Shown piece by piece: positions 13,430 to 25,309 of a DNA stretch of 64,000 nt (its first letter is position 1; each line of letters starts with the position of its first letter). Under the pieces are notes generated by a model. The model worked only from the letters and a program-made list of their open reading frames with translations. It searched no databases and was not told where the DNA came from. This DNA is from Gordionus sp. m RMFG-2023 (taxonomy: Eukaryota > Nematomorpha > Gordioida > Chordodea > Parachordodidae), in the NCBI RefSeq assembly GCF_954871325.1, contig NC_088775.1, positions 75,183,561-75,247,560 of the forward strand. Direction: 5' to 3'. The translations under genes and the position numbers were made by a program.

Positions 13430-16034
13430 CATTAATTCAACCTCTATTGCTGAGGCACAAGAATGGCTAGAAAAAATGAAAGAAAGTCTCCCACCCACAA
13501 TAGCTCGCATTCCAAAAGGTGCTCGAATTCTATTTTCACAAATTTTTTAGCTATTTTAACCTCCCTAAATAAAAATATTAAAAGCTTAGATAATTGTATT
13601 AAATTATTATCACTTATATATTTATATCTACATCTCCCAACTTAAATCAAACTTAACACAAAACATCAAAAAACATTAAATACAAATGACACTAGTTATT
13701 TTGATATTCCCAAACAACCTCCACATTCTTTCAATAAGCTTTTGACTGATAATAAAAAAAGGACAAGCTTATTGAAAATAAAATCAACTTGTGCAATGTA
13801 AATTCAGCTATCAAAATAGCTTGTTCCAGACTATGGCCCCCAATGATGATAAAACTCTCATGGCATGCAATCTAAACATCCTCAAGATTTTTTACAAATC
13901 ATCCACCCACCATCTAATAATTTTATTCCACTAACCGAGATAGAAATCTTGGATGCAATCATGTCATTCAAAAAATATTCTTCTGGAAGCATTGATGACT
14001 TTCGAGCCATTTATCTTCAAGATATAATTAAACCAACTTTACCCCTATATCAAAATTACACAATTTACCATTGCTCAATCATATCTTTCATAATAATATA
14101 CCTAATTCCATTCAGTCCATCATTTTTGGAGCCCGCTTAATATCCTTAAATAAAACCAATGGACATCAGACCTATTGCAATAGGGTCACTCTTCTGGCTA
14201 ATAATTTGCTCCCATATAAAATCTAACCTATCCAATCTACTACAACCAAACTAGCTTGGTTTTAATGTTCCTGGAGGATATGAGGCTGCATCCCACTCGA
14301 CACGTGTCATCCTCTATAATACACATGATCAATGCATTCTCAAAATCGACCTACATAATGCCTTCAATTCACTTAGGAGGGAACATTTTATACCCTCTTT
14401 TTGTGAAATATTCCCAGATTTTGTACAACATACATCGCTGTATGTTACAACCAACCCACCTTTTTAAAATTTAATGATTCTATCATTCTCTCTAAACAGG
14501 GCATCCAACAAGGAGACCCTTTAGGTCCGGCATTATTCTTTCAGGGCATTTAATTAATTATAAAAGTGACTATATTGTGATCTTAAATTAAATGTATGGT
14601 ACCTTGACGATGGCACACTAGCGGGCCCTTATAACGAAATCATAAAAATTCCATCAATTATAAATAACTTAGCCCATATTACAGAACTGTCACTAAACCT
14701 TCATAAGTGTGAATTTTATTCCCCTTTTGAATCGGACTACTCCGAAAATTTTATTTCAGTGGACAAAGCTAACTTTACCCATCTAGGTTCACCCATCGGA
14801 GGGGAAAATACTATATCTCATTTCAGAGATGAATTCCTAGTCAAATTCAATAGATTGAAAAATATTTTAAACTTTTTATTTACTTAAAAAAATTTTTTTT
14901 TCATCCCAAAGATTTTATATACCTTCCGTTCATCAACAATCTTCACTTCCCCTGAAATATTATTAGATCTCAAAGTCCATTTAAAAAATACACTTGAATG
15001 TATTTTAAACATCAGATTCTCATCACTCTGCTGGATACATGCTGCCCTTCCACCAAAACTGAGAGGTATAGGTATTTAATCCCCCATATACTTGAGCATT
15101 TCAGCCTTTCTATCCTCTGTCCCTAAATTTCGATTTACACTTGGAGACTTGGATTCTATCGACCCACATCATACAGCAGCATTAGACCTCTGGACCAAAA
15201 ATACCCCAAACTGCTCATATCCAAATTCTATAAGACAAAGTGACTGGAATTTGCCATTGATACAGCATTGCGTCGAATACTTACACTTCATAGCTGTTCA
15301 AAGAAAATCACCATCTCTTTTTCTCCACCTAAACCCAACCCCAATTATACATAATGACTACAATACGACTTTTTGCCAGATCAAATATATTCAGCCCCAT
15401 CCACATGCCACCTGGGATATGAATGGTTTGAAACTATATCTAATCTAGGCTTGCTACTTACCAATGAAGAACTCAGATTGGTCTTCGCTTAGGCTGCTAA
15501 ATCCTACATCATGTGCCCTATGTGAAACTCACATTGATAGTCTTGGACACTACCCCCTACACTGTCGTTTCTCAAAAAGCAGACTTCCTAGACACTCTGC
15601 TATCAATTCAATTATCAATAGAATCCTGAAATCCATAAATATTCCCTCTTAACTGGAACCCACTGGCCTTAGCTCCGATAATCAAACCAGACCGGATGGA
15701 ATGTCGTTAGCCCCTTGGAACCAAGGTTTACCTCTCGCTTGGAATTATACATGCGTGGATCGTTTTGCCAAATCTTTTTCTGCCAATTCCATCACGACAG
15801 CGCAGAATACAAAAACCAATAAATATTGTCACTTTAATAATGCTTCGTTCGTTCCGGTAATCTCATACACATGTGGATCATTTGGACCCCAAGCCCTAAA
15901 ATTATTCAAAACAATAGGACAAAGGTTACGTTTATCCACAAGTAATCCAGAAGAAGGCTTCTACCTTCTACAAAGAGTGTCTATCGAAATCTGTCGTTCC
16001 AACTGCATATCCATAAAGCCCCGCCACCATATCT
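13430..16034 (+). pseudogene. Degenerate LINE with reverse transcriptase and restriction-like endonuclease-type C-terminus
   Basis: Broken plus-strand frames read in order: an N-terminal segment LPPTIARIPKGARI (near 13480), RT palm pieces (SSGSIDDFRAIYLQDI near 13980; GIQQGDPLGPALFF near 14500; catalytic WYLDDGTLAG near 14600), a Cys/His cluster CALCETHIDSLGHYPLHC (near 15515) and RPDGMSLAPWNQGLPLAWN (near 15690). As I recall the family, the Cys/His cluster plus RPD...WD resembles the C-terminal region of a widespread invertebrate LINE type with a PD-(D/E)XK-like endonuclease. Here the expected WD is WN. Many stops and frameshifts separate the pieces, so it is inactive. It is nested inside the hAT at 12678-17629 and is therefore younger than that insertion. 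Confidence 0.85.
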
Positions 16035-16455
16035 AAATATAATTTTTTTTTTAAATTCCCCTTCCTTTAATTATACATTTTTATATTGATTATAGATATA
16101 GTTGTTAATATGAAATTATTATATTTTATCAATGTATTATAGTTTATTAAAATATGTTTTAATGAGTATGAAATAAAATCTTTGAATTTAAAGATATTTA
16201 TTTAATATTATATTAAAAATTAAATGTATTATGAAAAATTATATTAATAAATTTATATAATTATTATTTTATATATTACATTTATAAAATATTGATTTTA
16301 ACTTAATATATGATACTTTTCTTAATGAGATATCAATTTAATACAGTTTTATAGCTTCTTCAGTAGTTTTTAGTAAAAAATTTCCTATTTTGAATTTTAT
16401 TTATATATTTGGGTATCATTATAATATAAAAATTAATTGATTGATTGCGCCGACA

Positions 16456-16585
16456 AGCCCCGATTCAACTACAATGGTGGTAATATTACTAATATGATCC
16501 TAACATACATTTATCATTAGCCCCGATTCTACTAAACTCAATGGTGGTAATATTACTAATATAATCCTAACATATATTTAGCATT
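16456..16585. repeat. Two-copy tandem repeat (63 and 67 bp)
   Basis: Copy 1 (16456-16518) and copy 2 (16519-16585) both start AGCCCCGATTC and share TGGTGGTAATATTACTAAT, differing by a few substitutions and a short indel. They lie inside the hAT remnant, just right of the LINE. Confidence 0.8.
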
Positions 16586-16936
16586 ATATATATATCTTAA
16601 ACTTTCCCAAATATTAAAATAGAAATTTAACTTTCATATATTGTCCATTTTGTCATGTTTAAACTTTTAATTTTTTAATACAACCTAATAAAATTAAGAG
16701 ATTTTGTAATTTTCACGTCATAAACATGTCATAACAGATAAAAATTTAAATAGCTAAATATTATAAATTATTTTTATCCCCAAATTTGGATATTATAGAA
16801 TTCTATTTTAGAACAAAATTTCAATTTTTAATCGTTACTAGTTTTAAAATAAAATTATTTGAACCGACAAGCCCCTTGCCCCGACTATCCCTGGCCTCCC
16901 CTACAATTATTTATATTTGATTATATTTATTTTAAA

Positions 16937-17345
16937 TAGATTCGAACACATCTATAAAGATGAATATACACTATCGGCAATAATTCACCCGCTACTAAAA
17001 TTAAATTAACCCTGGATAATAATAGGTCAATGAAAGTAAAAAGTTTAAACTTATTTCCAGTTTGAGAAAATATTTTGACAAAGAAAAAGCAGAACAAAAC
17101 ACATACCAGATCATTTTCTGATAAAGATAAAAAAAATTTATGAAAATCTGAATGAATATTCTTTCTTCAAAATAAGGAGTATCATTTATTCTTAATAAAT
17201 TCCCCCAATTAAAAGTTTTATTTATTAAATATAATACAACTCTCCCAACCTCTGCACCAGTGGAACGTGTGTTTAGACGGCTAAAATGTGATGAGCAATT
17301 TTTATCAGATCAAAATTTTGAAAATCAATTGTTGAAAACAAAAAA
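16937..17345 (+). pseudogene. hAT transposase C-terminal remnant
   Basis: Broken frames read FEHIYKDEYTLSAIIHP...LKLN (the usual 'LA..LHPRFK' segment of hAT transposases) and then LPTSAPVERVFRRLKCDEQF near 17245, the hAT C-terminal dimerisation motif. Several stops interrupt it. It belongs to the hAT with ends at 12678 and 17629. Confidence 0.8.
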
Positions 17346-17637
17346 AAATTTTTTTATCTACAATATATTATTTTTGTATAATTTTATTTATATCATATAA
17401 GAAAAAAATAATTATTATAAAAAGATCTCATCTCATAATATTATTTTTTATAATTTTATTTTTATTATATACAAATTTTTGTATATAATATTTAATTTTC
17501 CAAGTAGTAATACGTTACTTTCTGAACAGCCAGTAACGCGCGTTCCTTTTTCATAAGGTACGACTAACGGTAACGCGTTTCTTTTTTTTGACATAACGAG
17601 TTTCTTTTTTAAATAACGTTTACAGCACTAATTTTAT

Positions 17638-20279
17638 TTCACTCTATATCAGTTGTACTAATATATTCTTTCTTATTTTTAATACATTCATTAGTTTACC
17701 AATATAATCTCTCCAAATGGACAACCATCCTCGTTCATACCTTTAGATCTCTTCCCTAAAAGTTGGATCCCCCTCCTCATGACTAAAATATTAAAGGATT
17801 CGATTATAAAATAAACAATGTATGTACCCTGAACTACCATCACTTTAAAATTTCAATGATGCAATACCACCTTGCTAACTATTTACAACCAGTTTTATGC
17901 TGATTAGATTAGAAGCACCTTTACTCCATGAATACTCTTATGTTTTTTAATTTTGCCAGTATTAACATTTGGCACCATTAACTTATTCATTTCTGTCACC
18001 TCCAGTCTGTTCCCTTATACTTTTAGTCCATGTTTTGGAATCAAAAAGACTTTAAATAATATATTACAAGTAAAAAGGGAGGGAAATATTTCATATCATA
18101 TATTGCAATAAATCTATTAAATAGATAAACTTAATCATCAGTTATGGTTAAGTATTTTATTGCATACCATTTAAAATAAGGAACAAAATAAATATTTTGA
18201 GTTTAAGATATATTTCAAAATTCCATTTATGAAAAGCTGGGCCAAGACTAAAAAATTTTACCACGCCAATAATTGTAACTAAGATACAAGATTCTTTTGT
18301 ATCTTTTAAACTAAAATCGTTTTCTTAACAAAAGATTCAGATGCTTCTTTAAATTTTTATTTAAAAGAATACAACACTTGTAACATTATTTTCTTTATAT
18401 TTCAAAATTAAAATTTATTATTATTTTATTTAGAAATACCAACCGAACTTTATTTTTGTATGCAAAGTAAAATTTATGATTGCTTATTTATCTCCATATC
18501 TCTAATCTTTGTATATAAAAATCATTATCTTATTTAATATAAAACATTATTTATTTATATTTTACAGCCCAACATTTTGGATTCCACTTTGGACTCAGAT
18601 ACAGAATACTGAATATAAAAATGATAATATTTAGGTAATTTCGATTTGTTTCTTGTATGTTTAAAAAATAAAAAATATGCATAAAAAATCTATTTATAAT
18701 GATGCTGATGTCTATTTTCATTTTTGATTATATATGCGTTTTTATGAATGTGTTGTTTTTCAAATTTAAGTCATTTTTTGAGCCCATTTTTTTAATTAAA
18801 AATCTTATTTTACCGAAAATGTATTCTAGTGTAGCAAACCTATTTTGTAAATTTTAGAAAATTTTTACATTGACGCCAACATATAAATTAATAGTTAATA
18901 TTAAGTAGAAAAATACTATATGCGTCGTTTAGATATTTTTTTTAGATATAATTTATATGATTGGGCAGAGCTAATGATAAATAGAATAGATAGAATAAAG
19001 AATATTATTTGGAATTTTTTTTTAAGATCGTGAGACTATCAGTATGATATATAATATTTCTAGATGTATATCTGCTGGTTGATTTATTACCCCACTTTAT
19101 TCTTATTATTTGGGTCACATAATTCTTATTGCAATTGTGTATCGATTTTTTGTGAGCTGCTAAGTGGCGTATTTATTAGTCTTGTTAAAGGGCTCGTTTT
19201 GAGCCGATTTTAAAAACGGCTAACTCACTACTTCATCCAGAAAAATATTACGTATGTCTGAAGATTCCGCTTATAGAAAGAACAAAGGTCTATATATATA
19301 TTATCAAAATCTTGAGGCTTAGGCAATATTTTTCTGGCATATTGAGTTAGCCGTTTTTAAAAATCGGCTCTAAACGAGCCGTTTAACAACATTGGTATTT
19401 AGGCATATACTGATAATTATTTTGATTAATTAAAACGAATCAAAATATACGAACTTGGATAAAACGAATATTTTACCATACGTATTTGTTACTATTCAAT
19501 TTGATTCAAATTATTCAAAATGAATCGAATGATCGATTCGTTTAGGTCTAGTTAATTATATTCTTAGCCCTTTACGCCTATTTTTAACAAGTTTTTAAAA
19601 GACTTTGGCCTCGGGGTTTTTCTTAAAAAGATAGCAGCTCAAAATTGGAAGAAACTAATATAAATTAAAACGCCTTAATGTTAACAAATTTTCTTTGATA
19701 GGTGCCTGAAGATTGAGCCGAATTAACCGACATTTAGCCATTGTCCAACTAAGTAAAGAGTAATAAAATATTTTAATTATAATGCTGTTTAAAAATAATT
19801 AATACATATTGATTATATTAGTAGGTAATTAAACACCTTTTTTAGATAAATTTAAACCCCCCCCCCCTCCTGCCTCTCGTAGATAAGCCACTGCACATGT
19901 TTATGAATTTATCATGACAATCGATTTTCTAGACTATTGTGAAGAATGGCTAATATAAAATAAAATTATTTATTATATCTATCTTCGTAAATTATATTAT
20001 AATAAAATGTTATGGTTTACTACACTCTAATTATGAATAAAATGAGGTTATTAGTATTTATATTTAATGTTAAGAATATTCTTCTCTAATTCTTATATTT
20101 ATGTTCTTTGGGTCCGAAGCAACTACTTCTTAAAATTTGAATGTGGGTTGTTTTTTATTTCATTTTTGTTTTGCCACTTCCATTTATAAATCAAAAGATT
20201 TCTTGTCTTATAAAATTATTTCTAATTTCTAAATATGCCCAAAATTATTAACCAAAAAAAATACAAATGCTGAAATAAG
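17638..20279. other. AT-rich intergenic DNA with one MITE
   Basis: No gene recognised. Besides the MITE at 19177-19394 and the fragment at 19412-19553 it holds a C-run at 19858-19867 and unremarkable AT-rich sequence. Confidence 0.5.
19177..19394. mobile_element. hAT-type MITE with ~47-bp inverted ends
   Basis: The ends (TAGTCTTGTTAAAGGGCTCG and, reversed, CAATGTTGTTAAACGGCTCG) are close to the canonical hAT start CAGTGTTG and continue as inverted repeats through ACGGCTAACTCA. The flanks GTATTTAT (19169-19176) and GTATTTAG (19395-19402) give a 7/8 target duplication. Related copies lie at 53772-53923 and 55787-55855. Confidence 0.78.
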
Positions 20280-21660
20280 AATTACACACGGCATAATATA
20301 AATGATGATAAATGGACAGATCATATTAGTAAAGACGAGCTAAATTTTAACGATATAAACAATAGCCTTGAAATAGTAGCTTTTAAAGACATTCTTAAAC
20401 TATTTGAAGATTCGGAACCTGTCCTCAAATTTTATATTCAAAAAAAGGAAGATAAGAAAAAATAATAGGATTATAAGTAAAACATTGAAAAATATGGTTA
20501 TAAAAAAAATTCAAAAAAGAATGAATTTAACAGCTGTTTTTCAATTATAGTTGATGGTACATATGATGTTTCGAAATAGGAGGTTATATAGCTTTGTTAG
20601 TAAGAGTAACATGACTGGTCTTGTTATTAAAATAAATATAATATTCAAACTTAGTTCCACGAATCTACCTCTCGAATTCTTAATTCGGCAAAGCTATGAT
20701 GGTGCTTCAAACATGAGTGGACATAGAAGTACAGGCTTTGATTAGGGCTGAGATCTCAAAGACAGCTTTTATTTAATGCTATCATCGATTAAATCTAATC
20801 ATTGTTCAATTTTGCCAATCGATAAATGAACTAATAAATGTTTTAGAGATCTTATACGAGATTCACGTATATGGTGTTAAAAGATATGAAGTGCTCAAAG
20901 CATGTCGGAGTGATGTACTGACAAAATCGCAACGATTTTTAAGTATCAAGAATACCACTTGATAATATTATCTCATGTTTAGATTTGATAGAGGCTGGAT
21001 ATCAGTATAAAACTATTGTAAAAATTTTCTATTTTATAATACCTTCAGGGCAGTTTGGACAAGTTTAAAGGATTCTAAGGATTCTGCCACTTCTACCATG
21101 GCTAGTGCTATTGTTAGAATAGAAAATTTTGATTATGTCTTATCACTTTGTGTTTTGTAAAAATATTTTTGATAACATGCTTGGCTTATACAAAATTGAA
21201 AACCATTTCAAATACAGGATTTGCAATAAATCAAATTCAATTGGCAAAAGATTGTTTGATTCATTTGAAAAGTAAATTTAAATTATTATCTTGTATTATT
21301 ATTTAATCCTAATAGATAACAACACTGAACTTGTGTGTATTTTCAAAGGCATTTTATGGTGGAAAATCTACCTTTTGAATTTGAAAGTTCTAGACTTCAA
21401 ACATTGCAATCCAAAAAGGAGTGGCATATATATACTTTCATTTCATTATTAAATATAATATTATTTTTAACTATAAAATCAGCTTATGCTGCTCTTGATT
21501 TGATCATTATGCAGTTTAATGAAAGATTCAATGAAGTATCGATGAAATATTTAAATCAAACATTATTTTTTATGCCAACGAAAATGAAATTACATTCATT
21601 AAGGATTATATTGAGGATATCTGTGAATTTTACCATTTAAATTTAAGTCAAGTTTTTTAA
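20280..21660 (+). pseudogene. hAT (DUF4371/ZMYM1-like) transposase remnant
   Basis: Pieces in order on the plus strand resemble this branch of hAT proteins: KWTDHISKDELNFNDI, then QSYDGASNMSGH near 20690 (the conserved 'YDGASNMSG' with the catalytic Asp), then a C-terminal helical part at 21335-21640 with SRLQTLQSKKEW and ALDLIIMQFNERF. Stops and frameshifts separate them. Terminal repeats were not identified. Confidence 0.72.
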
Positions 21661-21763
21661 AAGATGTCCAAGTTTCGAAATGTTTATATTATGACTAAAA
21701 CGAGGGGTGTAATTATTACACATGACCTGGAGGTTAAAGTTTTACAAGTTAACTTAGATAAAT

Positions 21764-22144
21764 TATATAACTTAGCAATCCAAAATAATTCTTTCTAATA
21801 ATATTAAATAAATACCATTGACCATTAACGACGATCCATATTTAACATAACCCATTTATTCAAAATTATATTTATCCATAATAAAACAACAATCTAATCT
21901 ATTAAGAAAAATAAAATATAATAAATCATAATTATCCAATTCTTCATCTCTCAAAGGTCCACCGCTGACATCTTCTACCATTAATCCAATATCTCCAACT
22001 AGGGGTTTTTCCTAACAATGAAACAACATGTGATCATCATCTCTTCTTCTTCCCCCAAGGAAAACTTAATTCCCCTGTCAAAAAATAACTGACATTTTAT
22101 GTATTATATTAAATTTATTTCTTCTTTTTTCAACAATTACAACA
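21764..22144 (-). mobile_element. Dispersed repeat, candidate solo LTR (copy 1)
   Basis: This stretch is similar over ~380 bp to 45929-46297; shared blocks include ATAACTTA(A/G)CAATCCAAAA at one end and AAATAACTGACATTT followed by CAACA(A/G)(C/T)TACAACA at the other. Read on the minus strand it begins TGTTGTA, like the LTR starting at 25310, which suggests an old LTR. The boundary at 21764 is where similarity fades and may not be the true end. Confidence 0.45.
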
Positions 22145-22188
22145 CGCCCACCCTTCACAAGCCCAGCGTCCCTCTCTCTGTGGTGGTG

Positions 22189-22275
22189 TTGTATCGAATC
22201 ACCTCTTTGATTTGTATCGAATCACCCCTTTGAATTGTATCGAATCACCTTTTTAAATTGTATCGAGACGCCTTG
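22189..22275. repeat. Short tandem array, ~24-bp unit, 3.5 copies
   Basis: The unit TTGTATCGAATCACC(T/C)(C/T)TTTGA repeats three times with small changes and ends in a partial copy (TTGTATCGAGACGCC). Confidence 0.8.
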
Positions 22276-24135
22276 AAGACGTTCAGGGAATTTGTCGAAT
22301 CGTCTTCCCTTATGATGATTTATAATATAATATCTCCGATACATTTCAATATATAATCTCGAAACACATATTATCAATAATGACATGTACATTGGGGTAT
22401 TATAATCTATGGAACATTAATATGGACAATGTAATATCCGCAAAACACAATAATTTATTCATTTTAAGACATTTGGGAACTATGAGCTATAATACACATT
22501 ACTTGGGTATGATTCCTGGTAATTAAGAAATAATGATTTTACATATAATAATGTAATGTGAAAACATGGTCTATGTGTGAAATGCAATTTCAACACATGT
22601 AATTTTCCTTCGGTCATGTGAAAAAAAAACAAAGCTACATCTTTATAAATATCTCCTAAAATGAATATAAAAATTTATCTTTAGGTATTAAAAATAATTG
22701 CGAAACTTTGCCGAACAAAGATTGTAAATAAAATTACAAAACATATGTATAGAAATAAATTCAATATTTTATAGGGAGGAAAAATATATAATATGTAGAA
22801 AATAAAATATTTTCCATCTAGGAATTACTCAGTATCCTAAGAAAAATATCCCATTCCTACCTAACTCTGCCATCACAATTAACACAAATTCACAAAATTG
22901 TAGAATGCAAAGTAACAAAAATTGAGAATATAATGGGCTATATGGTATATATGTAAACAATTTTCAATATACCTTCACAATATAAAATAATTTGAGTCTT
23001 TCTTTAAAAAAAAATGTTCATAAATAAATAGTAAAATGTGATGTGTTATAAAATTATTAAAAAGATTTTAAAAAAATGTATTATGCAGCATAAATTTACA
23101 AAAAAAAATTTACACCACAAAAAAAAAACTTTCCCCAGTATGCAAACTAAACAATATTTTCACCTCAAGGCATACCCCTCAACATGGGCTGACCTTATCT
23201 GTAAAAATAATTTCCCTTCACATCATTGCATACCATAAAAATATAACTTTTTATAAAAATTTATAATTTAAAAAAAATATATATATTAAATATAAAGACT
23301 TCATAACTTAAAAAAAATATTTCCCCTCATCTAATATATCATATAAATTCCTACCCAATTTATATATATATCAAATGCAGTCACTAAATCAAAATAACTA
23401 TCCACATCTAACATTATAGATATTATTCTGACTTCATCATACTTCAATTCCTTCAAATATATCATTCATAATTAAATATATCATATGTGTAATTCACATT
23501 ACACCCTATTTCATAAAAATGGTTAATTACTTCAAAATAAACAACATTAACTCACCCTCAATGGATCTCTTAATAACATATCAACCTTAATTGAAACTAA
23601 ATTCAAATACAATATATTTACATTAATTAATAATAAATGATCCCACACATGTCCATCCCTTTAAAAACCCAAAATGCATAATTGTAATATATACTTTATT
23701 ACAAAAATCTATTTCCATATATATTTTCCTAAATTTCAAATATTTAAATATTAGATCCTTTCTGTCCTGCTGATCATGAGGTCTAGCTTCCTATGACGGA
23801 ATACCTATAACACCATTCAATGAGTTTTAAGGCATACCAAATAATGATCAAAATTGGATGTACCATATACATCTAGACATAAGATAATATACCAAATATT
23901 ACTGTCTTAAATTCCTGATCTTATTTCCATATTCTTGCCTAATACCCATTACATACTTTCTATCGTGACCTTTTTAAGTTAAATATAAAAGTATAGAAAT
24001 CCTTAAACTCACCCCTTAATCTCACCTATCTGTATAGTTTTTATTACATTGCATTGTCAAAATTTATCATATAATATGTATATAACAAAAATTTTGTTTT
24101 ACTTTAAAATACCGAATAACCCTGGAATCGAAACT

Positions 24136-24154
24136 ATCCTGGTCACGGCACCAC
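24136..24154 (-). mobile_element. Possible BEL/Pao-type leader motif
   Basis: On the minus strand the sequence reads GTGGTGCCGTGACCAGGAT, which I recall as typical of the region just inside the 5' LTR of BEL/Pao elements. Nothing else of such an element was recognised next to it, so this is at most a small fossil fragment. Confidence 0.35.
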
Positions 24155-24305
24155 TTTTACAAGTTAACTTCCTTTTACTCTCAATTATAATAATTTCTAC
24201 TACCTCATGTACTGCCGAAATGGTGTCAAAAAACTTTTTTGGAGGTGGTGAGGGGATCTGTACTTTTCAGGTGGGTATTCTGTTCCATTCTCAGAAAGTG
24301 TAGGT

Positions 24306-24541
24306 ACCAGCATATCTTATATAAATAAGAGAAATTATAAATCACCTCTATGCAAATTTTTAATAACCCAAATGAAGAGGAAATCTCTGATTTACCCCAA
24401 ATTCTACTAGCTGCTAGTATAGATATAAAAACACGTGAATAAGCATTAATCTACAGTCTTACCTAAAATAAAATGTATAAATATATACTTTGCCAGCATA
24501 TCTTATATAAATAAAAGAAGAAAATATAAATCACCATAGAT
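24306..24541. repeat. Direct repeat pair around CAGCATATCTTATATAAATA
   Basis: A ~47-50 bp segment occurs at 24306-24352 and again at 24491-24541, both with CCAGCATATCTTATATAAAT and ending AAATCACC. Confidence 0.65.
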
Positions 24542-24572
24542 TCATTTATTATTCATAATTCATAAAATAAAA

Positions 24573-24955
24573 GGGACGTGCAGCTTTTGGTGGCTCAGGG
24601 CGATGATACCACAATTTATCTATTAAAAAATGAACTTCGCCAATTTCAAAATGGGATTAGTAACTAAGCATATGAATATGAATAAAATAGGTAATTCAGT
24701 TACCTTAGGTTTTAAATTTGATTTCTTCCTTATTTTTCTGCCTGCTAATTTAAAATTTAACCAAGATAAAATATTTAAATTATGGTCATTTATTTTCTAT
24801 CCTTTTTGGAGGGTATGATCAGGGTTGTGCAGAGACTTTTGGCTGCTCTGAGCAATGATGCCTCAATTTACTTAAACCTTAAAAAATCATAAAAACGAGC
24901 TGCATCGATTTCTAAATGGGATTTTAAATGAGCATATGAATATGAATTTAGTGAT
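24573..24955. repeat. Diverged direct repeat pair (~130 bp units)
   Basis: Units at ~24573-24705 and ~24822-24955 share a GTGCAG...CTTTTGG(T/C)(G/T)GCTC start, a CGATGAT/CAATGAT step, AAATGGGATT and GAGCATATGAATATGAAT-like ends. They are too diverged for a simple recent duplication and may be remains of two related elements. Confidence 0.5.
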
Positions 24956-25309
24956 TTTTTTTTATATTTTGTAATTTTTTATATTGTTAAGTTGTGTATC
25001 TGTATCTAAGATATATATTTAATAAAAATATATGTTTTAAGATCCTTTTTTTAAAGACCTACCTTAACTATGTAATTGACATAGATAAATATAATGTACA
25101 TAATTTGGATAAGATTAAATCATCATCATCATTGAGAGAATAAATAAAAAACAATCTGACTTAAATTTAAAAGGGTTCGAGTTACGGGTTCGGGTTTCGA
25201 GTTAGGGTTCTCATCGCTGTTAAAAATTGACTGCTATCAAAATGAAAAAATTATATTGTAGTTTGCCCTTTCATATTCCATCTTTAAATTATTTGTTATT
25301 ATAAGACTG

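Larger units (their letters stand above)
12678..17629. mobile_element. hAT transposon remnant carrying an inserted LINE
   Basis: Termini AGTGCTGTAAA and TTTACAGCACT are inverted. The flanks AATTTTCT (12670-12677) and AATTTTAT (17630-17637) match at 7 of 8 positions, the hAT signature. Subterminal copies of GTAACG/CGTTAC occur at both ends. Without the LINE (about 2.6 kb or more) the element would be ~2.2 kb. The only transposase sequence recognised is the C-terminal part near the right end, on the plus strand. The exact first base may be off by one. Confidence 0.82.
21661..25309. other. AT-rich region of dispersed and direct repeats, no host gene
   Basis: Contents that could be named: the dispersed repeat at 21764-22144, a short tandem array at 22189-22275, an LTR-element leader-like motif at 24136-24154, and two pairs of direct repeats at 24306-24541 and 24573-24955. 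A telomere-like, degenerate GGGTTCGAGTT cluster lies at 25172-25213. Frames such as 23038-23238 and 24049-24303 show no recognisable domain. Confidence 0.5.

Noticed and set aside
23038-23238. 66-codon Lys/His-rich frame
   Set aside because: Low-complexity, no domain, no neighbouring exon signals.
24049-24303. 84-codon plus-strand frame
   Set aside because: It runs antisense through a stretch whose other strand carries an LTR-element leader-like motif; no protein family seen.
25172-25213. Telomere-like GGGTTCGAGTTA cluster
   Set aside because: Only about three degenerate units, not a regular TTAGGG-type array.
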